From Erythrobacter sanguineus (GTDB lineage: Bacteria; Pseudomonadota; Alphaproteobacteria; Sphingomonadales; Sphingomonadaceae): 64,000 nucleotides of DNA. The translations under genes were made by a program, and so were the position numbers. The notes under the pieces are model-generated. The model did no database searches and was not told where the DNA came from. It saw nothing but the letters and a program-made list of their open reading frames with translations. Where the stretch lies: assembly GCF_900143235.1 (NCBI RefSeq), contig NZ_FRDF01000001.1, forward strand, positions 186,001-250,000, given 5' to 3'. Positions 45,129 through 52,512 of the stretch are shown in pieces; position 1 is the first letter of the stretch; each line of letters begins with the position of its first letter.

Positions 45129-46033
45129 GCGAGCAGATCGTGCCCGACAGCGAACACCGCGGCCTGATCGCACGCCTGCCGCAGTTGCCGCGTGATCTTG
45201 CCATGCTGGCGCGGTTCGACCGGCCAATTGGTTGGTGGCTGTTGTTCTGGCCCTGCGTTTTCGGCGTGTGGCTGGCGGGCGCGGGACCGCAACTTGCGCT
45301 GCTCGGCTGGCTGCTGGCAGGCTCCATCGCGATGCGCGGGGCGGGGTGCGTTTATAATGACATTGTCGATGCCGATCTTGACCGGCAAGTGGCCCGCACG
45401 GCTGCCCGCCCGGTGGCGAGTGGGCGGGTGTCGAAGAAGCTCGCGTGGGGCTGGCTGGTCAGCCTGTGCCTCGTCGGGCTTGTGGTGCTGTTGCAACTGC
45501 GCTGGCAGGCGCAGGTGGTTGCGCTTGGCAGTCTGGCGCTGGTCGCGGCCTATCCCTTCATGAAGCGGATCACCTGGTGGCCGCAGGCGTGGCTGGGGAT
45601 GGTGTTCAACTGGGGCCTGCTGGTCGGGTGGACCGAACTGCGCTGGGACAACTGGGATGCGCTGGCCTGTGTTTACGCCGGGTGCATCTGCTGGGTGATC
45701 GGCTACGACACGATCTATGCCCTGCAAGACCGCGAGGATGATGCAATGGTCGGCATCCGTTCCTCGGCGCTGGCGATGGGGGCAAGGGTGCATGCGGGGA
45801 TTGCCGGGTTCTATGGCGGAGCGGTAGCCCTGTGGGCATTGGGTTTCTGGCTTTATCGCCCCGATCCGCTGGCTTGCCTCGCGCTGCTGCCGGTGGCCGG
45901 GCATCTGGCGTGGCAGATTGCGAGCCTCGATGCCGACGATCCCGCCAACCCGCTCGCCCGGTTCCGGTCCAATCGCTGGGCCGGAGCACTGATGGCGGCG
46001 GCCTGTTTCGTGGTCGGGAACGCCGGAGCCTGA
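45125..46033 (+). CDS. ubiA: 4-hydroxybenzoate polyprenyltransferase
   Basis: A 302-residue membrane prenyltransferase of the ubiquinone pathway. The first Asp-rich motif is CVYNDIVDADLDRQVARTAARPVASG and the second is IGYDTIYALQDREDD, both complete. About eight or nine helices are predicted. The N-terminal MLARFDRPIGWWLLFWPC is typical of proteobacterial UbiA. It is distinct from ctaB, the other UbiA-superfamily gene in the window. Confidence 0.95.
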   Translation: MSEQIVPDSEHRGLIARLPQLPRDLAMLARFDRPIGWWLLFWPCVFGVWLAGAGPQLALLGWLLAGSIAMRGAGCVYNDIVDADLDRQVARTAARPVASGRVSKKLAWGWLVSLCLVGLVVLLQLRWQAQVVALGSLALVAAYPFMKRITWWPQAWLGMVFNWGLLVGWTELRWDNWDALACVYAGCICWVIGYDTIYALQDREDDAMVGIRSSALAMGARVHAGIAGFYGGAVALWALGFWLYRPDPLACLALLPVAGHLAWQIASLDADDPANPLARFRSNRWAGALMAAACFVVGNAGA

Positions 46034-46039
46034 GCGGCG

Positions 46040-46669
46040 ATGTGCAACCTCTATCGCATGACGAAAAACGCCAGCGAGGTCGCCGCGTGGTTTGATGCGG
46101 TGGATGTGGCGGGCGGGGCGAATTTCGGGGCGGAGGTCTATCCCGGCTACCCCGGACTGGTCGTCGCCGGGGGCGAAGTGCGGGCGATGACCTGGGGCTT
46201 TCCGTTGGTGCTCAAGGGCAAGCAGGGCCAGCCACTGAAGCCCAAACCCGTCAACAACGCGCGGGCTGACAAGCTTTCCACCTTCTTCTGGCGCGAGTCC
46301 TTTTTGCAGCGCCGCTGCCTGATCCCGCTCACTGGCTGGGCCGAGGCGCAAGGGGCCAAGGGGCGGATGACCCGCACGTGGATTTCGGTGCCCGATGCGC
46401 CGCTGTTCGCCGTCGCCGGGGTGTGGCGGGAATCGGACGAATGGGGCGCGTGCCATTCCATGGTGATGACGGACAGCGCCGGATCGGCTGCCGAAGCGGT
46501 GCACAGCCGGATGCCGGTGCTGCTCGGGCCGGAGGATCAGACCCGCTGGCTCACCGCCGAACCCGAGGCGGCGCTGATGCTGTGCCGCGCATGGGACGGC
46601 CTGCTTGCCGTCGATCACACCGAGCAGCCGTGGGCGCGGGGAAGCGCCGCCCAGCCGGGACTGCTGTAA
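46040..46669 (+). CDS. SRAP domain protein (YedK/HMCES-like abasic-site protein)
   Basis: A 209-residue SRAP protein. Processing leaves Cys2 at the N-terminus (MCNLYRMT), which crosslinks covalently to abasic sites in single-stranded DNA. KPVNNARADKLSTFFWRESF and a later HSRMPVLLGPED supply the other conserved Asn, Glu and His residues. It starts six bases after the ubiA stop. Confidence 0.92.
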   Translation: MCNLYRMTKNASEVAAWFDAVDVAGGANFGAEVYPGYPGLVVAGGEVRAMTWGFPLVLKGKQGQPLKPKPVNNARADKLSTFFWRESFLQRRCLIPLTGWAEAQGAKGRMTRTWISVPDAPLFAVAGVWRESDEWGACHSMVMTDSAGSAAEAVHSRMPVLLGPEDQTRWLTAEPEAALMLCRAWDGLLAVDHTEQPWARGSAAQPGLL

Positions 46670-46676
46670 CCCCGCC

Positions 46677-47630
46677 TTAGGGCGCGCTCCACCACGACAG
46701 GGTCTGGTTATCATGCGCCGACGTCCACACGCCCGCCGGCGTGTAGCGCAGCGCGCCGCTGCCCACCGCATCACCCATCCGCGCCCGGATTTCGAGCGTT
46801 GCGGCGTCGATCACAACCATGGTCTGATCATCGGTGGTGCGCAGCCACACCGCCCCGTCGCCGGTATCGATATCGCCCCATTTGAGATTGTCGCCAACCT
46901 TGGTGCGGCCCGCCACCGTCAGCGCCGCCGGATCGACCTTGGCGACCGTGCCATCGCCCTGTTCCTGTACCCAGACCGCGCCTTCGCCTGCGGCAAGGAA
47001 ACCCGGCGTAGCGCCCAGCGCGACCGTGCCGACCACGGTGTTGGTGGCAGGATCGATCTTCTGCAGCAGCTTTCCTTCGCTGCTGACCACCCAGATCGCA
47101 TCGAACCCGAAGGCGAGATACCAGGTCTCGGGCACGACATCGATGGTGGCGATCACCGCGTTGGTGGCAGGGTCAATGCGGGCGACCTTTCCGGCCGGAT
47201 CGCTCGCGACCCAGACTGATCCAGCCCCGGCGACCACGTTGGTTTCGCCCTTCGGGTTGGCCAGACCACTGGCGACCTTGGCTTCCAGCTCGGCACTTTG
47301 AAGATTGATGCGATAGATTTCCGCGCCCTTGCAATTGGCGACCCACAGCGACCCTTCGGCAATCGCCATCGTGCCGCAGGGGCGCGGGACGGCGAAGCTG
47401 GCGAGCTTTTCGGTGGTGGACCATTGCTCCACCCGGCCATCATTGGTGACCCATGCCGTATCGCCATCGATTGCGATGAAATCGGCGAAACCCGGCACTT
47501 CGAGCGCCTTTTCCACCAGATCGGGCGCAGCGCCGGTCGCGGGCGGCGGCGGCTCTTCGGCAGCGCAGGATGCCATCAGGGCCGAGGCCATTATTAACGA
47601 GAGGGGGCGTGCTGCCGGGCGTTTGGCCAT
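46677..47630 (-). CDS. Beta-propeller lipoprotein (Vgb/YVTN-repeat-like)
   Basis: A 317-residue protein with a lipobox (LMASCAAEE) and six to seven repeats of the form AEGSLWVANCKGAEIYRIN, GSVWVASDPAGKVARIDPATNAV and GAVWVQEQGDGTVAKVDP. These resemble Vgb-type and YVTN seven-bladed propellers. The start is ATG 47630, preceded by AAAGGA. It is transcribed away from the guanidine/urea gene cluster, and the dyad at 47713-47738 lies in the shared upstream region. No enzymatic residues are evident, so it may be a binding or sensor protein in the periplasm. Confidence 0.78.
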   Translation of the reverse strand: MAKRPAARPLSLIMASALMASCAAEEPPPPATGAAPDLVEKALEVPGFADFIAIDGDTAWVTNDGRVEQWSTTEKLASFAVPRPCGTMAIAEGSLWVANCKGAEIYRINLQSAELEAKVASGLANPKGETNVVAGAGSVWVASDPAGKVARIDPATNAVIATIDVVPETWYLAFGFDAIWVVSSEGKLLQKIDPATNTVVGTVALGATPGFLAAGEGAVWVQEQGDGTVAKVDPAALTVAGRTKVGDNLKWGDIDTGDGAVWLRTTDDQTMVVIDAATLEIRARMGDAVGSGALRYTPAGVWTSAHDNQTLSWWSAP

Positions 47631-47712
47631 CGCATTCCTTTCCATGAGGCGCTGGACGCGACGCTGCGCAGGCAGGCGCAACTTTCGGCCAGTGTGACGT
47701 GAAGGATAGGCA

Positions 47713-47738
47713 TATTACATTTCTTGGCAATCGTAATA
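47713..47738. promoter_or_regulatory. Dyad operator A upstream of the guanidine/urea operon
   Basis: TATTAC (47713-47718), 14 bases, GTAATA (47733-47738): a perfect 6-bp dyad. The same dyad recurs at 50481-50506 in the opposite orientation, and over 25 bases the two sites differ at only three positions. TTGGCA at 47724-47729 inside the site could be a -35 box with TAGACA 17 bases on, so a bound repressor would block the promoter. The dyad resembles the H. pylori NikR pseudo-consensus TATWATT-N11-AATWATA. Confidence 0.72.
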
Positions 47739-47799
47739 ATTCCCCATAGACAAATGCTGCCGATGGGGTGATGCTGCGCTTGCGAAAGGAATCCGATTC

Positions 47800-48885
47800 A
47801 TGCTTCACTTGGCGAACCGCGCGGCCCGTTTGTTCCTCATTGCCTGCGCGCTGGCGGTGGCAGCTTGCACGCCTTCGGGCGATGAAGCAGCAGAACCTCG
47901 GACTGAATTCAACATTGGCTGGTCGATCTATGCCGGGTGGATGCCCTGGCCCTATGCCGAACAGTCCGGAATCGTGAAGAAGTGGGCCGACAAATACGGG
48001 CTCGAAATCAACTTCGTGCAGGTCAATGACTATGTCGAATCGGTCAACCAGTACACCGCAGGCAAGCTTGACGGGGTGACGGTCGCCAACATGGATGCGC
48101 TGACCATTCCGGCAGCGGGCGGCAAGGATACCAGCGCGATCATCCTCGGCGATTATTCCAACGGCAATGATGCGGTGCTGCTGAAAGACGCAAGCAAGAC
48201 CTCCGCGATCAAGGGGCGCGATGTCTATCTGGTCGAGCTTTCGGTGTCGCATTATCTGCTCGCCCGCGCGCTGGAGACCAATGGCCTGGCGATGACCGAC
48301 GTGAAGACGATGAACACCTCGGACGCGGATATCGCCGGGGCGTTCTCCTCGCCGGAGATCACTGCGGCGGTGGCGTGGAACCCGCAGGTCACCACCATGA
48401 AGGGCGTGCCGGGCACGACCGCGGTGTTCACTTCGGCCGATATTCCGGGCGAGATTCTCGATCTGCTGGTGGTCGATACCGCCACGCTCAAGGCCAATCC
48501 CAACCTCGGCAAGGCGCTGGCGGGGATCTGGTATGAAACTATGACCCTGATGGCGAAGCAGGATGCCGAGGGTGCCGCCGCACGCGCGGCTATGGCGAAG
48601 CTTGCCGGGACGACATCCGAAGCTTTTGAGGGCCAGCTGGCCACGACCTATCTTTACACTGACCCGGCAGCCGCCGTGGCGGCGATGGGTTCGCCTGATC
48701 TGGTCACCACCATGACCCGGGTGCGCGATTTCAGCTTTGCCCAGGGCCTGTTCGGGCAGGGCGCGCGTTCTGCCGATGCGGTGGGCATGGAATTTCCCGG
48801 CGGCAAGACGCTGGGCGATGAAGGCAATATCACCTTGCGTTTCGACCCAACCTTCATGCAGCTGGCAGCGGAAGGGGCGCTGTAA
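47800..48885 (+). CDS. ABC transporter substrate-binding lipoprotein, urea/guanidine carboxylase-linked
   Basis: A 361-residue periplasmic binding protein anchored as a lipoprotein (lipobox LAVAACTP). It belongs to the NMT1/SsuA-like class; segments WSIYAGWMPWPYAEQSGIVKKWADKYG and VNDYVESVNQYTAGKLDGVTVANMDAL match the type found beside urea carboxylase genes. AAAGGA precedes the ATG. First gene of the operon. The ligand may be guanidine or a related small nitrogen compound; urea is the traditional guess. Confidence 0.85.
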   Translation: MLHLANRAARLFLIACALAVAACTPSGDEAAEPRTEFNIGWSIYAGWMPWPYAEQSGIVKKWADKYGLEINFVQVNDYVESVNQYTAGKLDGVTVANMDALTIPAAGGKDTSAIILGDYSNGNDAVLLKDASKTSAIKGRDVYLVELSVSHYLLARALETNGLAMTDVKTMNTSDADIAGAFSSPEITAAVAWNPQVTTMKGVPGTTAVFTSADIPGEILDLLVVDTATLKANPNLGKALAGIWYETMTLMAKQDAEGAAARAAMAKLAGTTSEAFEGQLATTYLYTDPAAAVAAMGSPDLVTTMTRVRDFSFAQGLFGQGARSADAVGMEFPGGKTLGDEGNITLRFDPTFMQLAAEGAL

Positions 48886-48918
48886 GGGCGCCGGGCGGAT
48901 AGCGGCAGGCAAACGCGG

Positions 48919-49734
48919 ATGCGCTGGGTAAACCGCACGATCGGGCGCGGCAATGCGCTGTTGCTGGGCGCGCTGCCGCTGGCGGTGCTGGCGCTGACCT
49001 ATGTCATCGCCGCCGCCAGCCGCCATGCGGCCAATCCTTCCGACAAGATCCTGCCCCTGCCCGGCGCGATGGCCAGCGCGATGGCGGCGCTGGTGTTCGA
49101 GCCCGATCCGCTTTCGGGGCAGTATCTGTTCTGGGCCGATACGCTGGCCAGCCTCAGCCGGCTGGGCATGGGCCTTGGCATTGCGACGCTTTCGGCGCTG
49201 CTGGTGGGGCTGGTGCTGGGCGCGCTGCCGCCGGTGCGGGCGACCTTCGGGCCGACGGTCACGGCCATTGCGGTGATCCCGCCGATTGCGCTGTTGCCGA
49301 TCCTGTTCATCACCTTCGGGCTGGGCGAAACCGCCAAAGTTGCCTTGATCGTGGTGGGTATCGCGCCTTTCATGATCCGCGATGTGGCCGGGCATATCGC
49401 CGCGCTTCCGCGTGAACAGGTGGTAAAGGCGCTGACATTGGGCGCGTCGAGCTGGCAATTGCTGCTGCGCGTTGCGCTGCCGCAGGCGATGCCGCGGCTT
49501 ATCCAGGCCTTGCGGCTGTCGCTCGGCCCGGCGTGGGTGTTCCTGATATCGGCCGAGGCCATCGCGGCGGACGTGGGCCTTGGCTATCGCATCTTTCTTG
49601 TCCGGCGTTACCTCGCGATGGACGTGATCCTGCCCTATGTCGCGTGGATCGCGCTGCTGGCCGTTGCCATCGATTTCCTGCTCACCCGCACCAGCCGCAG
49701 CCTGTTCGGCTGGGCGCACAAGGCGGGACACTGA
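48919..49734 (+). CDS. ABC transporter permease, urea/guanidine carboxylase-linked
   Basis: A 271-residue permease with six predicted helices. The EAA-like loop reads LTLGASSWQLLLRVALPQ, where it contacts the ATPase. It is of the SsuC/TauC class. Together with the flanking binding protein and ATPase it makes a complete importer. Thirty-three bases after the preceding gene. Confidence 0.88.
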   Translation: MRWVNRTIGRGNALLLGALPLAVLALTYVIAAASRHAANPSDKILPLPGAMASAMAALVFEPDPLSGQYLFWADTLASLSRLGMGLGIATLSALLVGLVLGALPPVRATFGPTVTAIAVIPPIALLPILFITFGLGETAKVALIVVGIAPFMIRDVAGHIAALPREQVVKALTLGASSWQLLLRVALPQAMPRLIQALRLSLGPAWVFLISAEAIAADVGLGYRIFLVRRYLAMDVILPYVAWIALLAVAIDFLLTRTSRSLFGWAHKAGH

Positions 49735-49737
49735 GCC

Positions 49738-50511
49738 ATGTTGAGCCTGACAAACGTCTGGGTCGAATATGGCGAAAAGGTCGTGCTCGAACGGATTTCG
49801 CTCGACATTGCCGAGGGCGCCTTCGTATCAATCATCGGGCCATCGGGCGCGGGCAAGAGCAGCCTTTTGCGCGTCATCCTCGGGCAGGATCAGCCGAGCC
49901 GGGGCAATATCACCCTCGACGGCAAGCCGCTCCCGGCGGAATGCGGGCCGGATCGCGGGGTGGTGTTCCAGCGCTATTCGGTGTTCCCGCATCTGACAGT
50001 GCTGGGCAACACCTTGCTGGGGCTGGAATTTGCGCAGGCACCGCTTACCGCCCGCCTGTTCGGCAGCGCCCGCAAGGCTGCCGTTGCCCAGGCGGAAGAG
50101 ATGCTCGCAGCGGTCGGCCTGTCAGACAGCCTCGACCTCTACCCCACCGAAATGTCGGGCGGAATGCAGCAGCGTCTCGCCATCGCGCAGGCGCTGATCA
50201 AGCGGCCGCGCATCCTGCTGCTGGATGAACCCTTCGGCGCGCTCGATCCGGGCATCCGCACCGATATGCACACGCTGATCACCCGGCTGTGGCGCGAATT
50301 CGGGCTGACCATCGTGATGGTGACGCATGACATCAAGGAAGCCTTCGGCCTCGGCACGCGGGTGCTCACGCTCGACAAGCGCCGCCACGATCCGCACGCG
50401 CCGCACCGCTATGGCGCGGGGGTGATTTACGACATTGCCTTGACGCGCAGAATGGCGGCCGAGGCGGAAATGGAAGCGGGTATTACGATTGACAAGAATG
50501 GTAATAATTGA
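49738..50511 (+). CDS. ABC transporter ATP-binding protein, urea/guanidine carboxylase-linked
   Basis: A 257-residue ATPase with Walker A GPSGAGKSS, signature SGGMQQR and Walker B RILLLDEPFGALD followed by the switch histidine in VMVTHDIKEAF. It is in the SsuB/TauB class. The last codons contain the second copy of the dyad (50481-50506), so the operator overlaps the coding sequence just before the regulator gene. Confidence 0.9.
   Translation: MLSLTNVWVEYGEKVVLERISLDIAEGAFVSIIGPSGAGKSSLLRVILGQDQPSRGNITLDGKPLPAECGPDRGVVFQRYSVFPHLTVLGNTLLGLEFAQAPLTARLFGSARKAAVAQAEEMLAAVGLSDSLDLYPTEMSGGMQQRLAIAQALIKRPRILLLDEPFGALDPGIRTDMHTLITRLWREFGLTIVMVTHDIKEAFGLGTRVLTLDKRRHDPHAPHRYGAGVIYDIALTRRMAAEAEMEAGITIDKNGNN
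50481..50506. promoter_or_regulatory. Dyad operator B upstream of the NikR-like gene
   Basis: TATTAC (50481-50486), 14 bases, GTAATA (50501-50506), again followed by ATT. Read on the minus strand it matches site A at 22 of 25 bases, including 11 of 14 spacer positions. It sits inside the 3' end of the ATPase gene and ends 18 bases before the regulator ATG, a good place for autoregulation of an internal promoter. Confidence 0.7.
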
Positions 50512-50523
50512 GATAGTCTACCG

Positions 50524-51021
50524 ATGAGCACCGAGCCTTCCCGCCCCGAACCCGCCAGACTTGCCCGTCTTTCGATGAGCCTTCCGGCCGAGCTGTTCCG
50601 CCAGCTCGACGTGATGGTCGAGGAACGCGGATTGCCGTCGCGTTCGCAGCTGATCGCCGAACTGATCCGCCATGCGCTGGCCGAGCATGAGGCGCTGACC
50701 CGTCCTGAAGACATGCTGGCAGGCACTGTCACCATCGTCTACGCCGGCGGCGGCGGGCGGGTTCGTCAGCAACTGGCTGAAACACAATCTGATTACCTGA
50801 AAGAGGTGATCTCCTCGCAGCACGTGTTCCTAGAACAGGACCAGTCACTGGAAGTGTTGCTGGTGCAGGGCCCGGCGGTGCGGCTGAAGCAGCTTTGTGA
50901 TGCATTGCGCACCATCCGCGGCGTGCAGGAATTGCAGCTGGTCACCACCACCGCGCTGCTGCCGCCGCTGCACGAGCAAGACGGGCCCGACGAGACCGCC
51001 GGACGGGAGGCCGCCGAATGA
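50524..51021 (+). CDS. NikR-like ribbon-helix-helix regulator lacking the nickel site
   Basis: A 165-residue protein. Residues 12-55 form a ribbon-helix-helix DNA-binding domain (RLSMSLPAELFRQLDVMVEERG), aligned with the RVTITL strand of E. coli NikR. Residues 68-142 form an ACT-like ligand domain. In an ungapped alignment with E. coli NikR the nickel ligands His76, His87, His89 and Cys95 correspond to Ser89, His100, Phe102 and Ser108, so three of four are lost. The protein therefore probably responds to something other than nickel. The stop overlaps the next gene (ATGA). Confidence 0.83.
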   Translation: MSTEPSRPEPARLARLSMSLPAELFRQLDVMVEERGLPSRSQLIAELIRHALAEHEALTRPEDMLAGTVTIVYAGGGGRVRQQLAETQSDYLKEVISSQHVFLEQDQSLEVLLVQGPAVRLKQLCDALRTIRGVQELQLVTTTALLPPLHEQDGPDETAGREAAE

Positions 51022-51857
51022 GCCAGACACCCTCTGCTCAAGTTCTGGGCGATCCGAAGGCCGCGCGCGACCATGCCCGTGCGCAAGGGGGAACCCGTGT
51101 CGATGCAATGCCGATCCTTCCGCCTGCCGCCGATGATCTGCCCGATGGCGTCGCGCCTGCCGATCTGCTGTGGGAAGAAACCATCGCGCCTGGCGGCTAT
51201 GCCTCGCGCCGGATTGCGCGCGGCACGCGCCTGCGCCTGATCGACACGCGCGGCGATGCCTGTGCCAGCCTCAACATCTTCAACGCAGAATTGCCGACCG
51301 AACGGCTCAATGTTGCCGACACCGTGAAGGTTCAGTGGAACGCCTATCTCGGTGTCGGCAAACTGCTGCTGTCGGATATGGGGCGGGTGATGATGAGCAT
51401 CCTTGCCGATGATGCCGAAACCCATGATGCCTTCTGCGGCACCTCCAATGCCGCGACCAACGCCGCGAAATACGGGGAAGGGCGCAACAGCGGGGATTAT
51501 CCCAACGGGCGCGACCGGCTGATCCTTGGCGCAGCGAAGCACGGATTGACCCGGCGCGATGTCCATCCGTGCGTCAACCTGTTCAAGGGCACCCGGATCG
51601 AAGCCGATGGCGCGATCGCACCGATCATCGGCCCCTTCGCGCCGGGACGCGCGCTGACCTTGCGCGCCGAGATGGATGTGATCGTGGCGATCGCCAATTG
51701 CCCCCATGTGCGCGATCCGCGCCCCGAATGGCACTCGACACCCTTGCGCGCCACCGCATGGCGCGGCGCTCTCACCCCCGAACAAGACACGCTGCGCAAC
51801 GCCACGCCAGAAGGGCAGCGCGCTTTCCTCAATGTCGAAGACTATTACCGCCGCTGA
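51018..51857 (+). CDS. DUF1989 protein, urea amidolyase-associated type 1; probable carboxyguanidine deiminase subunit
   Basis: A 279-residue DUF1989 protein. Putative metal ligands occur in DAFCGTSN and DVHPCVNLFKG. The N-terminal 40 residues are an extension. Paired DUF1989 proteins beside this carboxylase have been shown in other bacteria to act together as carboxyguanidine deiminase (CgdAB), converting carboxyguanidine to allophanate and ammonia. Here the two are adjacent, in the classic order before the carboxylase. The older name is urea amidolyase-associated protein 1. Confidence 0.85.
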   Translation: MSQTPSAQVLGDPKAARDHARAQGGTRVDAMPILPPAADDLPDGVAPADLLWEETIAPGGYASRRIARGTRLRLIDTRGDACASLNIFNAELPTERLNVADTVKVQWNAYLGVGKLLLSDMGRVMMSILADDAETHDAFCGTSNAATNAAKYGEGRNSGDYPNGRDRLILGAAKHGLTRRDVHPCVNLFKGTRIEADGAIAPIIGPFAPGRALTLRAEMDVIVAIANCPHVRDPRPEWHSTPLRATAWRGALTPEQDTLRNATPEGQRAFLNVEDYYRR

Positions 51858-51876
51858 GCAGGAAGCATTCATAGCA

Positions 51877-52512
51877 ATGACTGAAGACCCGGCCCTCTCC
51901 GGCCTTTCCGAACGCATCGTCCATGACGAAATCGTCCCCGCCCGCGCGCCGTGGCTGCACCATGTTGCGGCCGGGCAGACGCTCAGGATCGTCGATGTCG
52001 AAGGCAATCAGGCGGTTGATTTCCTGATCTATGCCGCCGCCGACGATGCCGAGCGTTACTCGGCGCAGGACACCGTGGCGGCACAGGGCAACCTGTTCCT
52101 GCGCACTGGCACAGTGCTGCTGTCGAACGAAGGCCGCCCGATGATGACCATCACCGGCAGCGCGGTCGAATATCATGACACCATCGGCGGCGCGTGCTCG
52201 TGCGAATCCAATACTTTGCGTTATGGCCATCACACCAAGTCGCAGCACGCCTGCGTTGAAAACTTCCTCGAAGCCAACCTGTGGGAAGGCCGCGGAAAGC
52301 GCGACATGGTGCCCAACATCAACTTCTTCATGAACGTGCCGGTCGAGGATGACGGGACGCTGGGCATTGTCGACGGGATTTCCGCGCCCGGCCTGACGGT
52401 CGATCTGCGCGCCGAAATGGATGTGATCGTGGTGGTTTCCAACTGCCCGCAGATCAACAATCCCTGCAACGCCTTCAACCCCACGCCCGTGCGCATGATC
52501 GTCGCCGCATGA
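51877..52512 (+). CDS. DUF1989 protein, urea amidolyase-associated type 2; probable carboxyguanidine deiminase subunit
   Basis: A 211-residue DUF1989 protein, the partner of the previous gene. The conserved Cys-rich IGGACSCESNTLRYGHHTKSQHACVENF segment probably binds metal. ATG 51877, with GGAAG 11 bases upstream and a 19-base gap from the previous stop, is chosen over an ATG at 51832 that overlaps the previous gene by 26 bases. The stop overlaps the carboxylase start (ATGA). Confidence 0.85.
   Translation: MTEDPALSGLSERIVHDEIVPARAPWLHHVAAGQTLRIVDVEGNQAVDFLIYAAADDAERYSAQDTVAAQGNLFLRTGTVLLSNEGRPMMTITGSAVEYHDTIGGACSCESNTLRYGHHTKSQHACVENFLEANLWEGRGKRDMVPNINFFMNVPVEDDGTLGIVDGISAPGLTVDLRAEMDVIVVVSNCPQINNPCNAFNPTPVRMIVAA

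Noticed and set aside
47631..47799. Guanidine riboswitch upstream of the operon
   Set aside because: I looked for the tandem ACGR-loop hairpins of guanidine-II and the conserved cores of guanidine-I and guanidine-III and saw none. Covariance-model searches with the three Rfam families would settle it.
47440..49731. A 763-codon antisense frame over the ABC transporter genes
   Set aside because: It spans three convincing genes and a promoter region and has no domain features.
47713..50506. The paired dyads as ends of a mobile element
   Set aside because: They are inverted relative to each other, but they enclose intact ABC importer genes with no transposase and no target-site duplication was seen. 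Operator function fits better.
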